Below are positions 1-9,328 of a stretch of 64,000 nucleotides of DNA, one piece after another. The notes beneath the pieces are model-generated. The model made no database searches, was not told the origin of the DNA, and worked only from the letters and a program-made list of their open reading frames with translations. A program made the position numbers and the translations under genes. This DNA is from Micromonospora sp. LH3U1. Lineage in GTDB: Bacteria; Actinomycetota; Actinomycetes; Mycobacteriales; Micromonosporaceae. The DNA lies in the NCBI RefSeq assembly GCF_028475105.1, contig NZ_CP116936.1, positions 434,001 to 498,000 on the forward strand, written 5' to 3'. The first letter of the stretch is position 1; the number at the start of each line of letters is the position of its first letter.

Positions 1-1098
1 ACGGTGCCGGTCGACTGGGCGGTCTACAACGACGGCAGCCGCAAGGCCACCGGCCTCTCCTACGTGCTCACGCTCCCGGCCGGCGTCACCTTCGACACCC
101 TGCCCGACACCTGCACCTCGCAGACCTTCGGCGTTGCTCAAGCGCTCTGCCAGGACGACGGCGCGGTGATCCGGCCCGGTGAGTACTACACGGCGGACAT
201 CAAGGTGACGGTCGGCAAGGACGTCACCGAGCCGGTGCTGCGGGTCGGTGAGCTGGTGGCACATGGTCTGGACGCCGCCACCGGCCAGCCCGAGGAAAAG
301 GCTGAGCGGGCCACCAAGGCGCAGCAGAAGATTTTCACCGAGGTTGACGAGGGTGACAACCAGGCGATCTTCGACGTCTTCGTCGACCTGACCGTGCAGC
401 CGACGCCCACGGCCACACCGACCTCGACGCCCACGGCCACCCCGACGCCGACGGTCTCTCCGACGCCCACGGCCACCCCGACGCCGACCGAAACGCCGAC
501 GCCCACGGCCACCCCGACGCCGACCGAGACGCCCACGCCGACGGCCACCCCGACGCCGACCGAGACGCCCACGCCGACGGCCACCCCGACGCCGACGCCG
601 ACGGAGACGCCCACGCCGACGGAGACGCCCACGCCGACGGAGACGCCCACGCCGACGCCGACGCCGACCGCGACGCCCACGCCGACGGAGACGCCGACCC
701 CGACGCCGACCGGCACGCCGACGCCGACCGCGACGGCCACCCCGACGGCGACTGCAACGCCGACGGTGACTGCAACGCCGACGGCGACGGCCACCCCGAC
801 CGCGACTGCCACGCCGACGGTCACCGCAACGCCGTCGGTCACCCCGACCGCGACGGCTACTCCGACGCCGGGTGGCACGCCGAGCCCGAGCGGTACGCCG
901 GTGCCGGGCGTGACCACGTCGCCGGCTGCCGGTGGCGGCGGCTCCATCGGTGGCGGTCTGCCGGTGACCGGTGTGCAGGTCGGCCTGATCGGCGGCATTG
1001 GCGCGATCATCCTGCTCGTGGGTGGGGCGCTGCTGGTGCTCTCTCGCCGGCGCAAGGTCGTCCTGGTCGCCCCGAGCGACGAGAAGTCGACCGACTGA
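1..1098 (+). CDS. LPxTG cell-wall-anchored surface protein, C-terminal part
   Basis: The reading frame is open from base 1, so the start lies left of the window; 365 residues are visible. The first ~125 residues look like an extracellular beta-rich domain with two nearby cysteines (DTCTSQ, ALCQDD). A Thr/Pro-rich stalk of about 155 residues follows. The end is a textbook sorting signal: LPVTG at 958-972, a hydrophobic helix, then an RRRK tail. In this signal class a sortase cleaves between T and G and links the protein to peptidoglycan, and the stalk spans the wall. The motif is LPxTG, not the LAxTG used by actinobacterial class E sortases. The ligand or role of the lost N-terminal part cannot be told. 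Confidence 0.85.
   Translation, partial: TVPVDWAVYNDGSRKATGLSYVLTLPAGVTFDTLPDTCTSQTFGVAQALCQDDGAVIRPGEYYTADIKVTVGKDVTEPVLRVGELVAHGLDAATGQPEEKAERATKAQQKIFTEVDEGDNQAIFDVFVDLTVQPTPTATPTSTPTATPTPTVSPTPTATPTPTETPTPTATPTPTETPTPTATPTPTETPTPTATPTPTPTETPTPTETPTPTETPTPTPTPTATPTPTETPTPTPTGTPTPTATATPTATATPTVTATPTATATPTATATPTVTATPSVTPTATATPTPGGTPSPSGTPVPGVTTSPAAGGGGSIGGGLPVTGVQVGLIGGIGAIILLVGGALLVLSRRRKVVLVAPSDEKSTD
400..870 (+). repeat. Thr/Pro codon repeat (wall-spanning stalk)
   Basis: Imperfect tandem repeats of 6, 12 and 18 bases built from acg-ccg and acg-gcc codons encode TPT, TPTAT and TPTET units. The repeats stay in frame. Such tracts vary in copy number between strains and can be collapsed in assembly. 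Confidence 0.85.
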
Positions 1099-1114
1099 CA
1101 AGTCCCACCTCGTA

Positions 1115-1189
1115 GATCCACTCGACATCCCTGATAGCGCGGTATCAACCGCGACTCGATAGCGCGCTATCAGGGATCGGGAGTGGATC
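1115..1189. repeat. Long composite inverted repeat after the LPxTG gene
   Basis: The outer arms GATCCACTC (1115-1123) and GAGTGGATC (1181-1189) flank 14-base perfect arms (1127-1140 and 1164-1177). Inside lie the perfect palindrome GATAGCGCGCTATC (1158-1171) and a one-mismatch copy, GATAGCGCGGTATC (1133-1146), 25 bp apart. It can fold as a hairpin and so end transcription of the upstream gene. The two palindromes could also be paired operators for menG. Confidence 0.6.
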
Positions 1190-1279
1190 AACCCCCGGAC
1201 TGGACCGCCTTTCGCGTACCGCTCGGGTGCCGCACCACCCACCGAGGGTCGGCTGGAGGGCGGCTGGCAGAGTGGAGGG

Positions 1280-1990
1280 GTGAGCCGTACCCCGCAGGGC
1301 CAGCGCGCCAGCCTGGACAAGCAGCCGCACGAGGTCGCCGCGATGTTCGACGGCGTGGCGGAGCGCTACGACCTGACCAACACGGTGCTCTCCTTCGGCC
1401 AGGACCGCTCCTGGCGACGCGCCACTCGCGCGGCGCTCGGGCTGCGGCCGGGTGAGCGGGTGCTCGACGTGGGCGCGGGCACCGGCGTCTCGACGCGGGA
1501 GTTGGCGCAGTCCGGGGCGTACGCGGTCGGGGCCGACCTGTCGCTGGGCATGCTGTACGCCGGCAAGCGGGTCCGTCCCGAGGTGCCGCTGTTGGCGGGA
1601 GACGCGCTGCGCCTGCCGTTCGCCGACGCGAGCTTCGACGCGGTGACCATCTCCTTCGCGTTGCGCAACGTCAACGACACCGACGCGGCCCTGCGGGAGT
1701 TGGCCCGGGTGACCCGGCCAGGAGGGCGGCTGGTGGTCTGCGAGTTCAGCACCCCGGTCAACCCGGCGTTCCGGACGGTCTACCTGTCGTACCTGATGCG
1801 GTCGCTGCCGGCGGTCGCCCGCACGGTGTCGAGCAACCCCGATGCGTACGTCTATCTCGCCGAGTCGATCCGGGCGTGGCCGGCGCAGGCCGCGCTGGCC
1901 GGCCGGGTCGCCGCAGCCGGGTGGGGACGAGTGGCGTGGCGGAACCTGACCGGTGGTGTGGTCGCGCTGCACCGGGGAATCCGCGAGTAG
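1280..1990 (+). CDS. menG: Demethylmenaquinone methyltransferase
   Basis: This 236-residue class I SAM methyltransferase of the UbiE/MenG family is the usual size. The N-terminal block with [10 protein letters not shown] and [12 protein letters not shown] is diagnostic, followed by the SAM loop [23 protein letters not shown] and ISFALRNV. It would methylate demethylmenaquinone as the last step of menaquinone synthesis, and it sits close to a menJ-like reductase and complex I, which uses menaquinone. The GTG start gives the expected family N-terminus. A GGAGG lies too close to the start for normal ribosome spacing, and a weak box CAGAGT (1268-1273) lies 6 bases before the GTG, so translation may be leaderless. 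Confidence 0.9.
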   Translation: MSRTPQGQRASLDKQPHEVAAMFDGVAERYDLTNTVLSFGQDRSWRRATRAALGLRPGERVLDVGAGTGVSTRELAQSGAYAVGADLSLGMLYAGKRVRPEVPLLAGDALRLPFADASFDAVTISFALRNVNDTDAALRELARVTRPGGRLVVCEFSTPVNPAFRTVYLSYLMRSLPAVARTVSSNPDAYVYLAESIRAWPAQAALAGRVAAAGWGRVAWRNLTGGVVALHRGIRE

Positions 1991-2069
1991 CAGCGGACGG
2001 CGTTGCGCGGGGACGGCACGGACATTATTCAGGTTTCGTGAATATCGGTCTTTAGTCTACTCTGCCCCG

Positions 2070-2075
2070 TACGCT
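2070..2075 (+). promoter_or_regulatory. Candidate -10 box TACGCT for a leaderless transcript
   Basis: TACGCT is followed by exactly 7 bases and then the ATG at 2083, with no Shine-Dalgarno sequence. The same hexamer and spacing precede the lipoprotein gene at 62064. Confidence 0.45.
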
Positions 2076-2082
2076 CGTTCGC

Positions 2083-2307
2083 ATGACCGGACCAGACCCG
2101 GCGGACCCGGTGGCCGCCACCGACGACGACGCGGCCGAACTCGTCGCGCAGTTGCGCGCGTTGGCCGGAGCTGATCCGGTGGAGGTCCGGCAGGTGGTCG
2201 CCGAGGTGTTGGCGGCGCTGGATCGGGCGGCGGGTGGTGCGCTCCGCGAGCATCTGCCGGAGGCCATCCGGGTCGATGCGGGTCTGGACGCCCCCAGCCC
2301 GGCCTGA
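2083..2307 (+). CDS. Small acidic hypothetical protein
   Basis: This 74-residue ORF has strongly GC-biased third positions, as real genes here do. It has no signal peptide or membrane segment. The product is acidic and predicted helical, with an Asp/Ala-rich start and the core AAELVAQLRALAG then VEVRQVVAEVLAALDRA. I recognise no family. It lies between menG and the menJ-like gene on the same strand. The upstream stretch 2022-2061 is AT-rich and carries ATTCA/TGAAT arms around a 7-base loop. The start is taken as leaderless. Confidence 0.55.
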   Translation: MTGPDPADPVAATDDDAAELVAQLRALAGADPVEVRQVVAEVLAALDRAAGGALREHLPEAIRVDAGLDAPSPA

Positions 2308-2374
2308 CACCTGACTGCTGTAGACGGTCCCTCGCTGTCACATCGGCGAGTTAGGCACCCCTGATCCTGCGCAG

Positions 2375-2392
2375 GTATGACACCGGTCATAC
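2375..2392 (+). promoter_or_regulatory. Perfect inverted repeat GTATGAC-N4-GTCATAC
   Basis: Seven-base perfect arms around ACCG lie about 17 bp before the Rex-like site and 55 bp before the start of the menJ-like gene. The sequence CATACACT inside and after it could be the -10 region, so a bound dimer would cover the promoter. The regulator is unknown. Confidence 0.4.
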
Positions 2393-2408
2393 ACTCGTCC
2401 CGTCTGGC

Positions 2409-2426
2409 TTGTGAAGCATTTCACGA
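2409..2426 (+). promoter_or_regulatory. Near-consensus Rex (redox sensor) operator
   Basis: TTGTGAAGCATTTCACGA matches the published Rex operator TTGTGAA-N4-TTCACAA at every fixed base except one. Rex is an NADH/NAD+-sensing repressor that controls respiratory genes in actinomycetes. The site lies between the presumed promoter and the GGGAGGAGG ribosome site at 2432-2440. It could repress the menJ-like gene and possibly the nuo operon behind it. Confidence 0.6.
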
Positions 2427-2446
2427 GCGTGCGGGAGGAGGCGCGA

Positions 2447-3724
2447 ATGACCGCGGTTGAACATGACGCCGACGTCATTGTCGTGGGCGCCGGCCCCGGT
2501 GGATCAGCGACTGCGTACCACCTGGCCCGGCACGGCGTACGGGTGCTGATGTTGGAGAAGACCGAGTTCCCACGGGAGAAGGTCTGCGGCGACGGGTTGA
2601 CCCCGCGCGCTGTTCGCCAGCTCATCCGGATGGGTGTGGACACCTCGCCCGAGGCGGGCTGGCTGCACAACCGCGGCCTGCGGGTCATCGGCGGCGGCGT
2701 ACGCCTCGAACTGGACTGGCCGGAGCTCGCCAGCTTCCCCAACTACGGCCTGGTGCGAACGCGACTGGACTTCGACGACCTGCTCGCCCAGCGAGCGGTG
2801 GCCGCCGGTGCCAAGCTTCGGACCAGCGTCAACGTGCTGGGTCCGGTGCTCGACGGTGACGGCCGGGTCACCGGTGTCGAGGCGGAGGTCGGCCCGGGTA
2901 AGGAGCCCACCACCTTCCACGCCCCGCTGGTCGTTGCGGCGGACGGGGTTTCCGGCCGGTTCCCGCTCGCGCTGGGGCTGGCCAAGCGGGAGGACCGGCC
3001 GATCGGTGTGGCCGTCCGCCGCTACTACCGCTCGCCAGCCAAGCACGAGGACAACTACCTGGAGTCCTGGCTGGAGCTGCGCAGCAAGGACAGAGGCGAC
3101 AACCTGCTGCCCGGGTACGGCTGGATCTTCGGCCTCGGTGACGGGCGGGTCAACGTCGGCCTCGGCGTGCTCAACTCGTCGTCCGCGTTCGGTAAGACCA
3201 ACTACCGCCGGCTGCTCACCGACTGGCTCGCCAACACTCCCGAGGACTGGGGGATGACCGACGAGACCAACGCCGACGGTCCGATCCTGGGTGCCGCGCT
3301 GCCGATGGGCTTCAACCGGGTGCCCCACTACACCCGTGGCGTCATGCTGGTCGGTGACTCGGGCGGCATGGTCAACCCGTTCAACGGCGAGGGCATCGCG
3401 TACGCGATGGAGTCCGGCGAACTGGCCGCGGAGGTCGCGCTCCAGGCTCTCGCCCGGCCGGCCGGTCCGGAGCGCGAGCGGGCGCTGATGGCGTACCCGA
3501 ACGAGCTGAAGGCGCGGCTCGGCGGCTACTACCGGCTGGGTGGCATCTTCGTGAAGCTGATCGGCCGTCCGGAGATCATGCGGATTGCCACCAAGCACGG
3601 CATGCCGCACCCGACGCTGATGCGTTTCGTGCTCAAGCTGTTGGCAAACCTGACTGATCCGCGCGGCGGAGACGCGATGGACCGGGTCATCAATGCGATG
3701 ACGAAGGCAGCACCAGCGGTATAG
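2447..3724 (+). CDS. menJ: FAD-dependent geranylgeranyl reductase family protein (MenJ-like)
   Basis: The N-terminus has the FAD-binding motif VIVVGAGPGGSATAYHLARHG, the family block FPREKVCGDGLTPRAV, and the late FAD motif GVMLVGDSGGMVNPFNGEGI. In mycobacteria the related MenJ saturates one isoprene unit of the menaquinone tail. That role fits here, between menG and complex I, but other geranylgeranyl lipids are possible substrates. The ATG at 2447 is chosen because GGGAGGAGG ends 6 bases before it; an in-frame GTG at 2411 falls inside the Rex site. The product is 425 residues, normal for the family. A 134-bp gap separates it from nuoA. Confidence 0.8.
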   Translation: MTAVEHDADVIVVGAGPGGSATAYHLARHGVRVLMLEKTEFPREKVCGDGLTPRAVRQLIRMGVDTSPEAGWLHNRGLRVIGGGVRLELDWPELASFPNYGLVRTRLDFDDLLAQRAVAAGAKLRTSVNVLGPVLDGDGRVTGVEAEVGPGKEPTTFHAPLVVAADGVSGRFPLALGLAKREDRPIGVAVRRYYRSPAKHEDNYLESWLELRSKDRGDNLLPGYGWIFGLGDGRVNVGLGVLNSSSAFGKTNYRRLLTDWLANTPEDWGMTDETNADGPILGAALPMGFNRVPHYTRGVMLVGDSGGMVNPFNGEGIAYAMESGELAAEVALQALARPAGPERERALMAYPNELKARLGGYYRLGGIFVKLIGRPEIMRIATKHGMPHPTLMRFVLKLLANLTDPRGGDAMDRVINAMTKAAPAV

Positions 3725-3857
3725 ACAAACGGCGTCATGGCTGGTCACAGCCCTGCGCCGACAAAGATCGACCCCCGCCGGCTGCCACTGCGAGGGACGT
3801 GAATAGTGTGATTTTCGTCAAGCACCGAGGGCAGGGAAGGACGAGCAGGAGAAAACG

Positions 3858-4223
3858 ATGTCGCTCTCGCCTTACGTACCGATCATCGGGCTGTTCGCCC
3901 TCGCCGCGGCGTTCTCGCTGTTTTCCGTTGGCGCCGCCCGCTTCGCCGGTCCCCGTCGCTACAACAGGGCCAAACTCGAGGCTTACGAGTGCGGCATCGA
4001 GCCCAGCCCGCAGCCGGTCGGCGGCGGCCGGTTCCCGATCAAGTTCTACCTGACGGCGATGCTCTTCATCGTCTTCGACATCGAGATCATCTTCCTCTAC
4101 CCCTGGGCGGTCTCGTTCGACGCCCTGCCGATCTTCGGCTTCGTGGAGATGGTCCTGTTCATCGTCGCGGTCTTCGTTGCGTACGCCTACGTCTGGCGGC
4201 GCGGCGGCCTGGACTGGGACTGA
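3858..4223 (+). CDS. nuoA: NADH-quinone oxidoreductase subunit A
   Basis: This is a 121-residue membrane subunit of complex I with three predicted helices. The conserved segment [12 protein letters not shown], followed by [21 protein letters not shown], is the NuoA signature at the quinone-channel entrance. It opens the 14-gene nuo operon, with AGGAG a few bases before ATG. The 134-bp spacer upstream carries no clear promoter, so transcription may start there or read through from the menJ-like gene. Confidence 0.95.
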   Translation: MSLSPYVPIIGLFALAAAFSLFSVGAARFAGPRRYNRAKLEAYECGIEPSPQPVGGGRFPIKFYLTAMLFIVFDIEIIFLYPWAVSFDALPIFGFVEMVLFIVAVFVAYAYVWRRGGLDWD

Positions 4224-4237
4224 GGAAGGAACGTCAG

Positions 4238-4915
4238 ATGGGCATCGAGGAGAAGCTTCCCGCCGGCGTCCTGCTCACCTCGGTGGAGAAGCTGGTCAAC
4301 TGGTCTCGGAAGTCGTCCGTGTGGGGCGCTACCTTCGGCCTGGCCTGCTGCGCCATCGAGATGATGGCCGCCGGTGGTCCGCACTACGACATGGGCCGCT
4401 GGGGCATGGAGGTCTTCCGGGCGTCTCCCCGGCAGGCTGACCTGATGATCGTGGCCGGCCGGGTGAGTCAGAAGATGGCGCCGGTGCTACGCCAGATCTA
4501 CGACCAGATGGCCGAGCCCCGCTGGGTGCTCTCGATGGGCGTCTGCGCCAGCAGCGGCGGCATGTTCAACAACTACGCGATCGTGCAGGGCGTCGACCAC
4601 GTGGTGCCGGTCGACATGTACCTGCCCGGCTGCCCGCCCCGGCCGGAGATGCTCATCGACGCGATCCTCAAGCTCCGCGAGAAGATCATGTACGAGCCGC
4701 TGGGCCCGAACGGCCGCAAGATGCTGGCGGCCCGCCAGGAGCGCGGCGAGGTGCCGATCGTGCCCTACGGCTCCATGCCCTCCTCGTACCGCAGCGACAA
4801 GGCCCGTCGTGCCGAGTGGACCCAGGCGGTCCGCGACGGCCGCGAGGAGCAGCTGCGGATCGAGAACTGGATGAACGCTCAGAACCACCTCCACCCGCAG
4901 GCAGGCCCCAAATGA
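4238..4915 (+). CDS. nuoB: NADH-quinone oxidoreductase subunit B
   Basis: This 225-residue peripheral-arm subunit carries the N2 iron-sulfur cluster that passes electrons to quinone. Its ligands are visible: the CC pair in [11 protein letters not shown], the Cys in [12 protein letters not shown], and the Cys in [10 protein letters not shown]. The C-terminal tail (after about residue 165) is charged and longer than in Escherichia coli. The ATG at 4238 has an upstream GAAGGA, and the stop overlaps the nuoC start as ATGA. Confidence 0.96.
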   Translation: MGIEEKLPAGVLLTSVEKLVNWSRKSSVWGATFGLACCAIEMMAAGGPHYDMGRWGMEVFRASPRQADLMIVAGRVSQKMAPVLRQIYDQMAEPRWVLSMGVCASSGGMFNNYAIVQGVDHVVPVDMYLPGCPPRPEMLIDAILKLREKIMYEPLGPNGRKMLAARQERGEVPIVPYGSMPSSYRSDKARRAEWTQAVRDGREEQLRIENWMNAQNHLHPQAGPK

Positions 4916-5640
4916 GCGACAAGCCCAACGACGGCGGCGTACCGGTGCCGGTGGTGCCGGCCGGCGCCTCCAGTGGTGCCCCCGCCGAGTTGCCACCGGC
5001 CAGCCCGGCTGGGCGCGGGATGTTCGGCAACCACGGCACCGGCGACGTGTCCGGCTACGGCGGCCTGGTCCGCCAGCGCCAGCCCATCGAGGAGGCGCCC
5101 CGGCCGTACGGGGGCTACTTCGACGAGGTCCGCGACGCGTTGGAGGAGGCGTACCCGGCCTTCGGTGACGCGATCGAGAAGGTCGTGGTCGACCGGGGTG
5201 AGCTGACCCTGCACGTCCGCCCGGAGCGGATCGCCGAGGTCTGCCAGGTGATGCGGGACGACCTGGCGCTGCGGTTCGAGCTGTGCTCCTCGGTGTCCGG
5301 TGCGGACTACCTGGGCGCCGACGAGCGCCGGCTGCACGTGATCTACCTGCTCACCTCGATGACGTACCGGCGGCGGGTCCGGCTGGAGGCCGCGGTCTCC
5401 GTCGAGGCCCCGCACCTGCCCAGCGTGACCGCGATCTACCCGACCGCGGACTGGCAGGAGCGCGAGGCGTACGACATGTTCGGCATCGTCTTCGACGGCC
5501 ACCCCAACCTGACCCGGATCCTCATGCCGGACGACTGGGAGGGCCACCCGCAGCGCAAGGACTACCCGCTCGGCGGCGTCCCCGTCGAGTACAAGGGCGC
5601 GGAGATCCAGCCGCCGGACCGTAGGAGGTCCTACCAGTGA
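4912..5640 (+). CDS. nuoC: NADH-quinone oxidoreductase subunit C
   Basis: This is a 242-residue 30-kDa subunit of the complex I hydrophilic arm. The core contains [20 protein letters not shown] and [10 protein letters not shown], the family hallmark. About 60 N-terminal residues form a Pro/Gly/Ala-rich extension not found in short NuoC proteins. The ATG at 4912 overlaps the nuoB stop; longer in-frame openings upstream would overrun nuoB. NuoC and NuoD are separate genes here, as usual in actinobacteria. Confidence 0.95.
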   Translation: MSDKPNDGGVPVPVVPAGASSGAPAELPPASPAGRGMFGNHGTGDVSGYGGLVRQRQPIEEAPRPYGGYFDEVRDALEEAYPAFGDAIEKVVVDRGELTLHVRPERIAEVCQVMRDDLALRFELCSSVSGADYLGADERRLHVIYLLTSMTYRRRVRLEAAVSVEAPHLPSVTAIYPTADWQEREAYDMFGIVFDGHPNLTRILMPDDWEGHPQRKDYPLGGVPVEYKGAEIQPPDRRRSYQ

Positions 5641-6962
5641 CGACGTCGAACTACGCCAGCGAGCGCGAGACCACCGAGGGTCGGGTCTTCACCGTCACCG
5701 GTGGGGACTGGGACACGATCGTCTCGGGCACCGACCCGATCAACGACGAGCGGATCGTGGTCAACATGGGTCCGCAGCACCCGTCCACGCACGGGGTGCT
5801 GCGGCTGATCCTGGAGCTGGAGGGCGAGACGGTCCGCGAGGCCCGCGCCGTCGTCGGCTACCTGCACACCGGCATCGAGAAGAGCCTCGAATACCGCAAC
5901 TGGGTCCAGGGCTCGACGTTCGTGACCCGGATGGACTACCTCGCCCCGATCTTCAACGAGACGGCGTACGCGCTGGCGGTCGAGAAGCTGCTCGGCATCA
6001 CCGACGACATCACCGAGCGGGCCACCACCATCCGCGTGCTGATGATGGAACTCAACCGGATCTCGTCGCACCTGGTCTGGCTGGCCACCACCGGCATGGA
6101 GCTGGGCGCGATCTCGATCATGCTGTACGGCTTCCGCGAGCGGGAGTACATCCTCGACATCTTCGAGACCATCACCGGTCTGCGGATGAACCACGCGTAC
6201 GTCCGGCCGGGCGGTGTGGCGCAGGACGTGCCCGACGACGCGGTCCGCAAGATCCGCGAGTTCCTCAAGATGATGCCGAAGAAGCTCAAGGAGTACGAGG
6301 ACCTCCTCTCCGGCCAGCCGATCTGGACCGAGCGGACGAAGAACGTCGCGGTGCTGGACGTCACCGGCTGCGTGGCGCTCGGCATCACCGGCCCGGTGCT
6401 GCGCTCCGCCGGCCTGGCCTGGGACCTGCGCAAGACCATGCCGTACTGCGGCTACGAGACGTACGAGTTCGACGTGCCGACCCACCCCGACGGTGACGTG
6501 TGGGGTCGCTACCAGGTCCGGCTCGCCGAGATCCGGGAGTCGATGAAGCTGGTCGAGCAGGCCCTGGACCGGCTCCGTCCGGGCCCGGTGATGGTCGCCG
6601 ACCGCAAGATCGCCTGGCCGGCGCAGCTGGCCATCGGCGTGGACGGCATGGGCAACTCGCTGGAGCACGTCGCGAAGATCATGGGTCAGTCGATGGAGTC
6701 GCTGATCCACCACTTCAAGCTGGTGACCGAGGGCTTCCGGGTTCCGCCCGGCCAGGTGTACGTCGGCATCGAGGCGCCCCGCGGCGAGTTGGGCGTGCAC
6801 GCGGTCTCCGACGGTGGCACCCGGCCGTACCGGGTGCACTACCGGGAGCCGAGCTTCGTCAACCTCCAGGCTCTCCCGGCGATGGCCGAGGGTGGCCTGA
6901 TCGCCGACGTGATCGCCGGCGGTGCCTCGTTGGACCCCGTGATGGGTGGTTGTGACCGATGA
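5637..6962 (+). CDS. nuoD: NADH-quinone oxidoreductase subunit D
   Basis: This 441-residue 49-kDa subunit forms the quinone-reduction site together with NuoB. Motifs seen are [16 protein letters not shown] near residue 42, GYLHTGIEK, and the C-terminal [16 protein letters not shown]. It is related to the large subunit of NiFe hydrogenases but lacks the metal-binding cysteines. GTG overlaps the nuoC stop, and the stop overlaps the nuoE ATG, so translation is probably coupled. Confidence 0.96.
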   Translation: MTTSNYASERETTEGRVFTVTGGDWDTIVSGTDPINDERIVVNMGPQHPSTHGVLRLILELEGETVREARAVVGYLHTGIEKSLEYRNWVQGSTFVTRMDYLAPIFNETAYALAVEKLLGITDDITERATTIRVLMMELNRISSHLVWLATTGMELGAISIMLYGFREREYILDIFETITGLRMNHAYVRPGGVAQDVPDDAVRKIREFLKMMPKKLKEYEDLLSGQPIWTERTKNVAVLDVTGCVALGITGPVLRSAGLAWDLRKTMPYCGYETYEFDVPTHPDGDVWGRYQVRLAEIRESMKLVEQALDRLRPGPVMVADRKIAWPAQLAIGVDGMGNSLEHVAKIMGQSMESLIHHFKLVTEGFRVPPGQVYVGIEAPRGELGVHAVSDGGTRPYRVHYREPSFVNLQALPAMAEGGLIADVIAGGASLDPVMGGCDR

Positions 6963-7957
6963 CGACTTTCACTGAAGAGACCCGGGAGCGGGCGCGCGAG
7001 ATCATCGCCCGTTACCCGGCGGACCGGTCCCGCTCGGCGTTGCTGCCGCTGCTGCACCTGGTGCAGGCCGAAGAGGGGTACGTCTCCCCGGCCGGGGTCA
7101 CGTTCTGCGCCGAGGTGCTGGGGCTGAACAAGGCCCAGGTCGGTGCGGTGGCCACCTTCTACACGATGTACAAGCGCAAGCCGACCGGTGACTTCCTGGT
7201 CAGCGTCTGCACCAACACGATGTGCAATGTGCTCGGTGGCCAGGAGGTCTACGACACCCTCTCCGAGCACCTGGGCGTCGGACACGACGAGACGACCGCC
7301 GACGGCACGATCACGCTGGAGCACGCCGAGTGCCTGGCGGCGTGCGACTACGGCCCGGTGATGACGGTCAACTACGACTTCTTCGACGGCGTGGACCCGT
7401 CCACCGCGGTCGGCGTGGTCGACGAGCTGCGGGCGGGCTCGCGGCCGATGCCGACCCGGGGCGCTCGGCTCTGCACCCTCAAGGAAATGGCCGTGCAGCT
7501 CGCCGGTTTCGCCGACGAACGCGACGGCGCGGTCGCCGACGGTGGGCCGGGTGAGCCCACCCTGCGCGGGCTGAGGCTGGCGCAGCAGCACGGCGTCTCG
7601 GTGCCGGGCTTCGACCCGAACACCCCGATCCGCAGCAAGGCGGAGGCGGACAAGGCAGCCGCGAAGGCGAAGGCCGCCGAGGCCCCCGCGAAGCCTGCCG
7701 CCGAGCCCGCGAAGCCGGCCAGCCCGGTGAAGGGTGGCGACGGCGCCTCCGCCGAGGTTCCGGCGGAGACCTCGCCGCCGGCCCCGCGTGACGCGCAGAA
7801 GGCCGAGGCCGCCGGCGTGGCGGCCAACGAGCCAGCCAGCGACGGCAAGCCCGCCGGTGACTCCACCGGCCCGCAGGAGCGCAACCTCAACGAAGCGTCG
7901 GCGAGCGCCAGTGGCGCTAACTCCGCCGCCGCGAGCGAAACGGGGGCCCAGAAGTGA
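6959..7957 (+). CDS. nuoE: NADH-quinone oxidoreductase subunit E with long C-terminal tail
   Basis: The first ~200 residues are a thioredoxin-like 2Fe-2S subunit of the NADH dehydrogenase module. The ligand pattern is Cys-x4-Cys in [12 protein letters not shown] and Cys-x3-Cys in [13 protein letters not shown]. The remaining ~130 residues are low-complexity Ala, Lys, Pro and Glu with no recognisable domain. They make the protein 332 residues, against roughly 160-240 in many bacteria. The tail keeps the same high third-position GC and runs to the nuoF overlap, so it is coding. Its role is unknown; a disordered linker is the simplest reading. Confidence 0.94.
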   Translation: MTTFTEETRERAREIIARYPADRSRSALLPLLHLVQAEEGYVSPAGVTFCAEVLGLNKAQVGAVATFYTMYKRKPTGDFLVSVCTNTMCNVLGGQEVYDTLSEHLGVGHDETTADGTITLEHAECLAACDYGPVMTVNYDFFDGVDPSTAVGVVDELRAGSRPMPTRGARLCTLKEMAVQLAGFADERDGAVADGGPGEPTLRGLRLAQQHGVSVPGFDPNTPIRSKAEADKAAAKAKAAEAPAKPAAEPAKPASPVKGGDGASAEVPAETSPPAPRDAQKAEAAGVAANEPASDGKPAGDSTGPQERNLNEASASASGANSAAASETGAQK

Positions 7958-9270
7958 CCACTCCCCGCCCGGAGACGCTGGCCAAGCTGACGCCGGTGCT
8001 GACCAAGCGCTGGCTGTCGCCGGACGCCTGGCAGATCGGCACGTACGAGCAGTTGGACGGCTACGCCGCGCTGCGCAAGGCGCTCAAGGCCCACCCGGAC
8101 GACCTGATCCAGCTGATCAAGGACTCTGGGCTGCGTGGCCGGGGCGGCGCCGGCTTCCCCACCGGCCTCAAGTGGGGCTTCATCCCGCAGGGCGATGGGA
8201 AGCCGCACTACCTGGTGGTCAACGCCGACGAGGGCGAGCCGGGCACCTGCAAGGACCTGCCGCTGATGACCCACGACCCGCACGCGTTGGTCGAGGGCGT
8301 GATCATCGCGTCGTACGCGATCCGCGCCAACCGCGCCTACATCTACATCCGGGGCGAGGCGGTGCACGCCGCGCGCCGGCTGCGCAACGCCGTCCAGGAG
8401 GCGTACGACAAGGGTTACCTCGGCCGGAACATCCTGCGCAGCGGCTACGACCTGGAGTTGGTGGTGCACTCCGGCGCCGGGGCGTACATCTGCGGCGAGG
8501 AGACGGCGCTGCTGGACTCGCTGGAGGGGTTCCGAGGTCAGCCCCGGCTGCGCCCGCCGTTCCCGGCCACCCACGGCCTGTACGCGAGCCCGACCGTGGT
8601 GAACAACGTCGGCACCATCGCCAGCGTGCCGCCGATCGTGCTCGGTGGGGCCGACTGGTGGAAGACCATGGGCACCGAGAAGTCCTCCGGGCCGATGATC
8701 TACTCGCTGTCCGGCCGGATCGTCAACCCGGGCCAGTTCGAGTGCTCGATGGGCGTCACGCTGCGCGAGCTGCTCGAGCTGGCCGGTGGGATGCAGCCCG
8801 GGCACAACCTGCGGTTCTGGACCCCGGGCGGCTCGTCCACGCCGTTGCTCGCCGCCGAGCACCTCGACGTGCCACTGGACTTCGAGGGGGTGGCGGCGGC
8901 CGGCTCGATCCTCGGCACCACGGCCACGCAGATCTTCTCGGACCAGGACTGCCCGGTCTACGCGACGTACCGGTGGCTGGAGTTCTACCACCACGAGTCG
9001 TGCGGCAAGTGCACCCCGTGCCGCGAGGGCAACTACTGGATGGTCCGGGTCTACCGGCGGATCCTCGCCGGTCAGGGCACCCACGAGGACCTGGACACCC
9101 TGCTGGACACCTGCGACAACATCCTCGGCCGCTCGTTCTGTGGCCTGGGTGACGGCGCGACCAGCTCGGTGACCTCGTCGCTGAAGTACTTCAAGCAGGA
9201 CTACCTCGACTACATCGAGGGACGTACCGCGCCGAAGCTGTCGGACAAGCAGCTAGTTGGAGCTCACTGA
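7954..9270 (+). CDS. nuoF: NADH-quinone oxidoreductase subunit F (NADH-binding)
   Basis: This 438-residue flavoprotein oxidises NADH and holds FMN and the N3 cluster. Motifs are [16 protein letters not shown] for NADH/FMN binding, [29 protein letters not shown], and the 4Fe-4S ligands in [12 protein letters not shown] with a later Cys in [14 protein letters not shown] overlaps the nuoE stop. A 58-bp gap to nuoG carries a repeated element also found before nuoK. Confidence 0.96.
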   Translation: MTTPRPETLAKLTPVLTKRWLSPDAWQIGTYEQLDGYAALRKALKAHPDDLIQLIKDSGLRGRGGAGFPTGLKWGFIPQGDGKPHYLVVNADEGEPGTCKDLPLMTHDPHALVEGVIIASYAIRANRAYIYIRGEAVHAARRLRNAVQEAYDKGYLGRNILRSGYDLELVVHSGAGAYICGEETALLDSLEGFRGQPRLRPPFPATHGLYASPTVVNNVGTIASVPPIVLGGADWWKTMGTEKSSGPMIYSLSGRIVNPGQFECSMGVTLRELLELAGGMQPGHNLRFWTPGGSSTPLLAAEHLDVPLDFEGVAAAGSILGTTATQIFSDQDCPVYATYRWLEFYHHESCGKCTPCREGNYWMVRVYRRILAGQGTHEDLDTLLDTCDNILGRSFCGLGDGATSSVTSSLKYFKQDYLDYIEGRTAPKLSDKQLVGAH

Positions 9271-9320
9271 TGCGAGCGCGAGGAGTGAGCGAAGCGAGCA
9301 CCGCAGTCGCGAGCGAAAGG
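9271..9320 (+). repeat. Intergenic repeat element, copy 1 (nuoF-nuoG)
   Basis: The ~46-bp sequence from 9274 to 9319 is nearly identical to the nuoJ-nuoK spacer (14594-14642). Shared blocks are GAGCGCGAGGAGTG, AGCGAAGC and CCGCAGTCGCGA. It contains purine-rich runs and its right end supplies the GAAAGG that serves as nuoG ribosome site. Confidence 0.65.
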
Positions 9321-9328
9321 CAAGCACT

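Noticed and set aside
186..1148. Long minus-strand ORF over the Thr/Pro stalk (Val/Gly repeats)
   Set aside because: It is the mirror of the GC-rich codon repeat, has no ribosome site or domain, and the plus-strand protein has a full LPxTG signal.
3790..3840. Second Rex site directly before nuoA
   Set aside because: GTGTGATTTTCGTCAA shares only TGTGA with the consensus.
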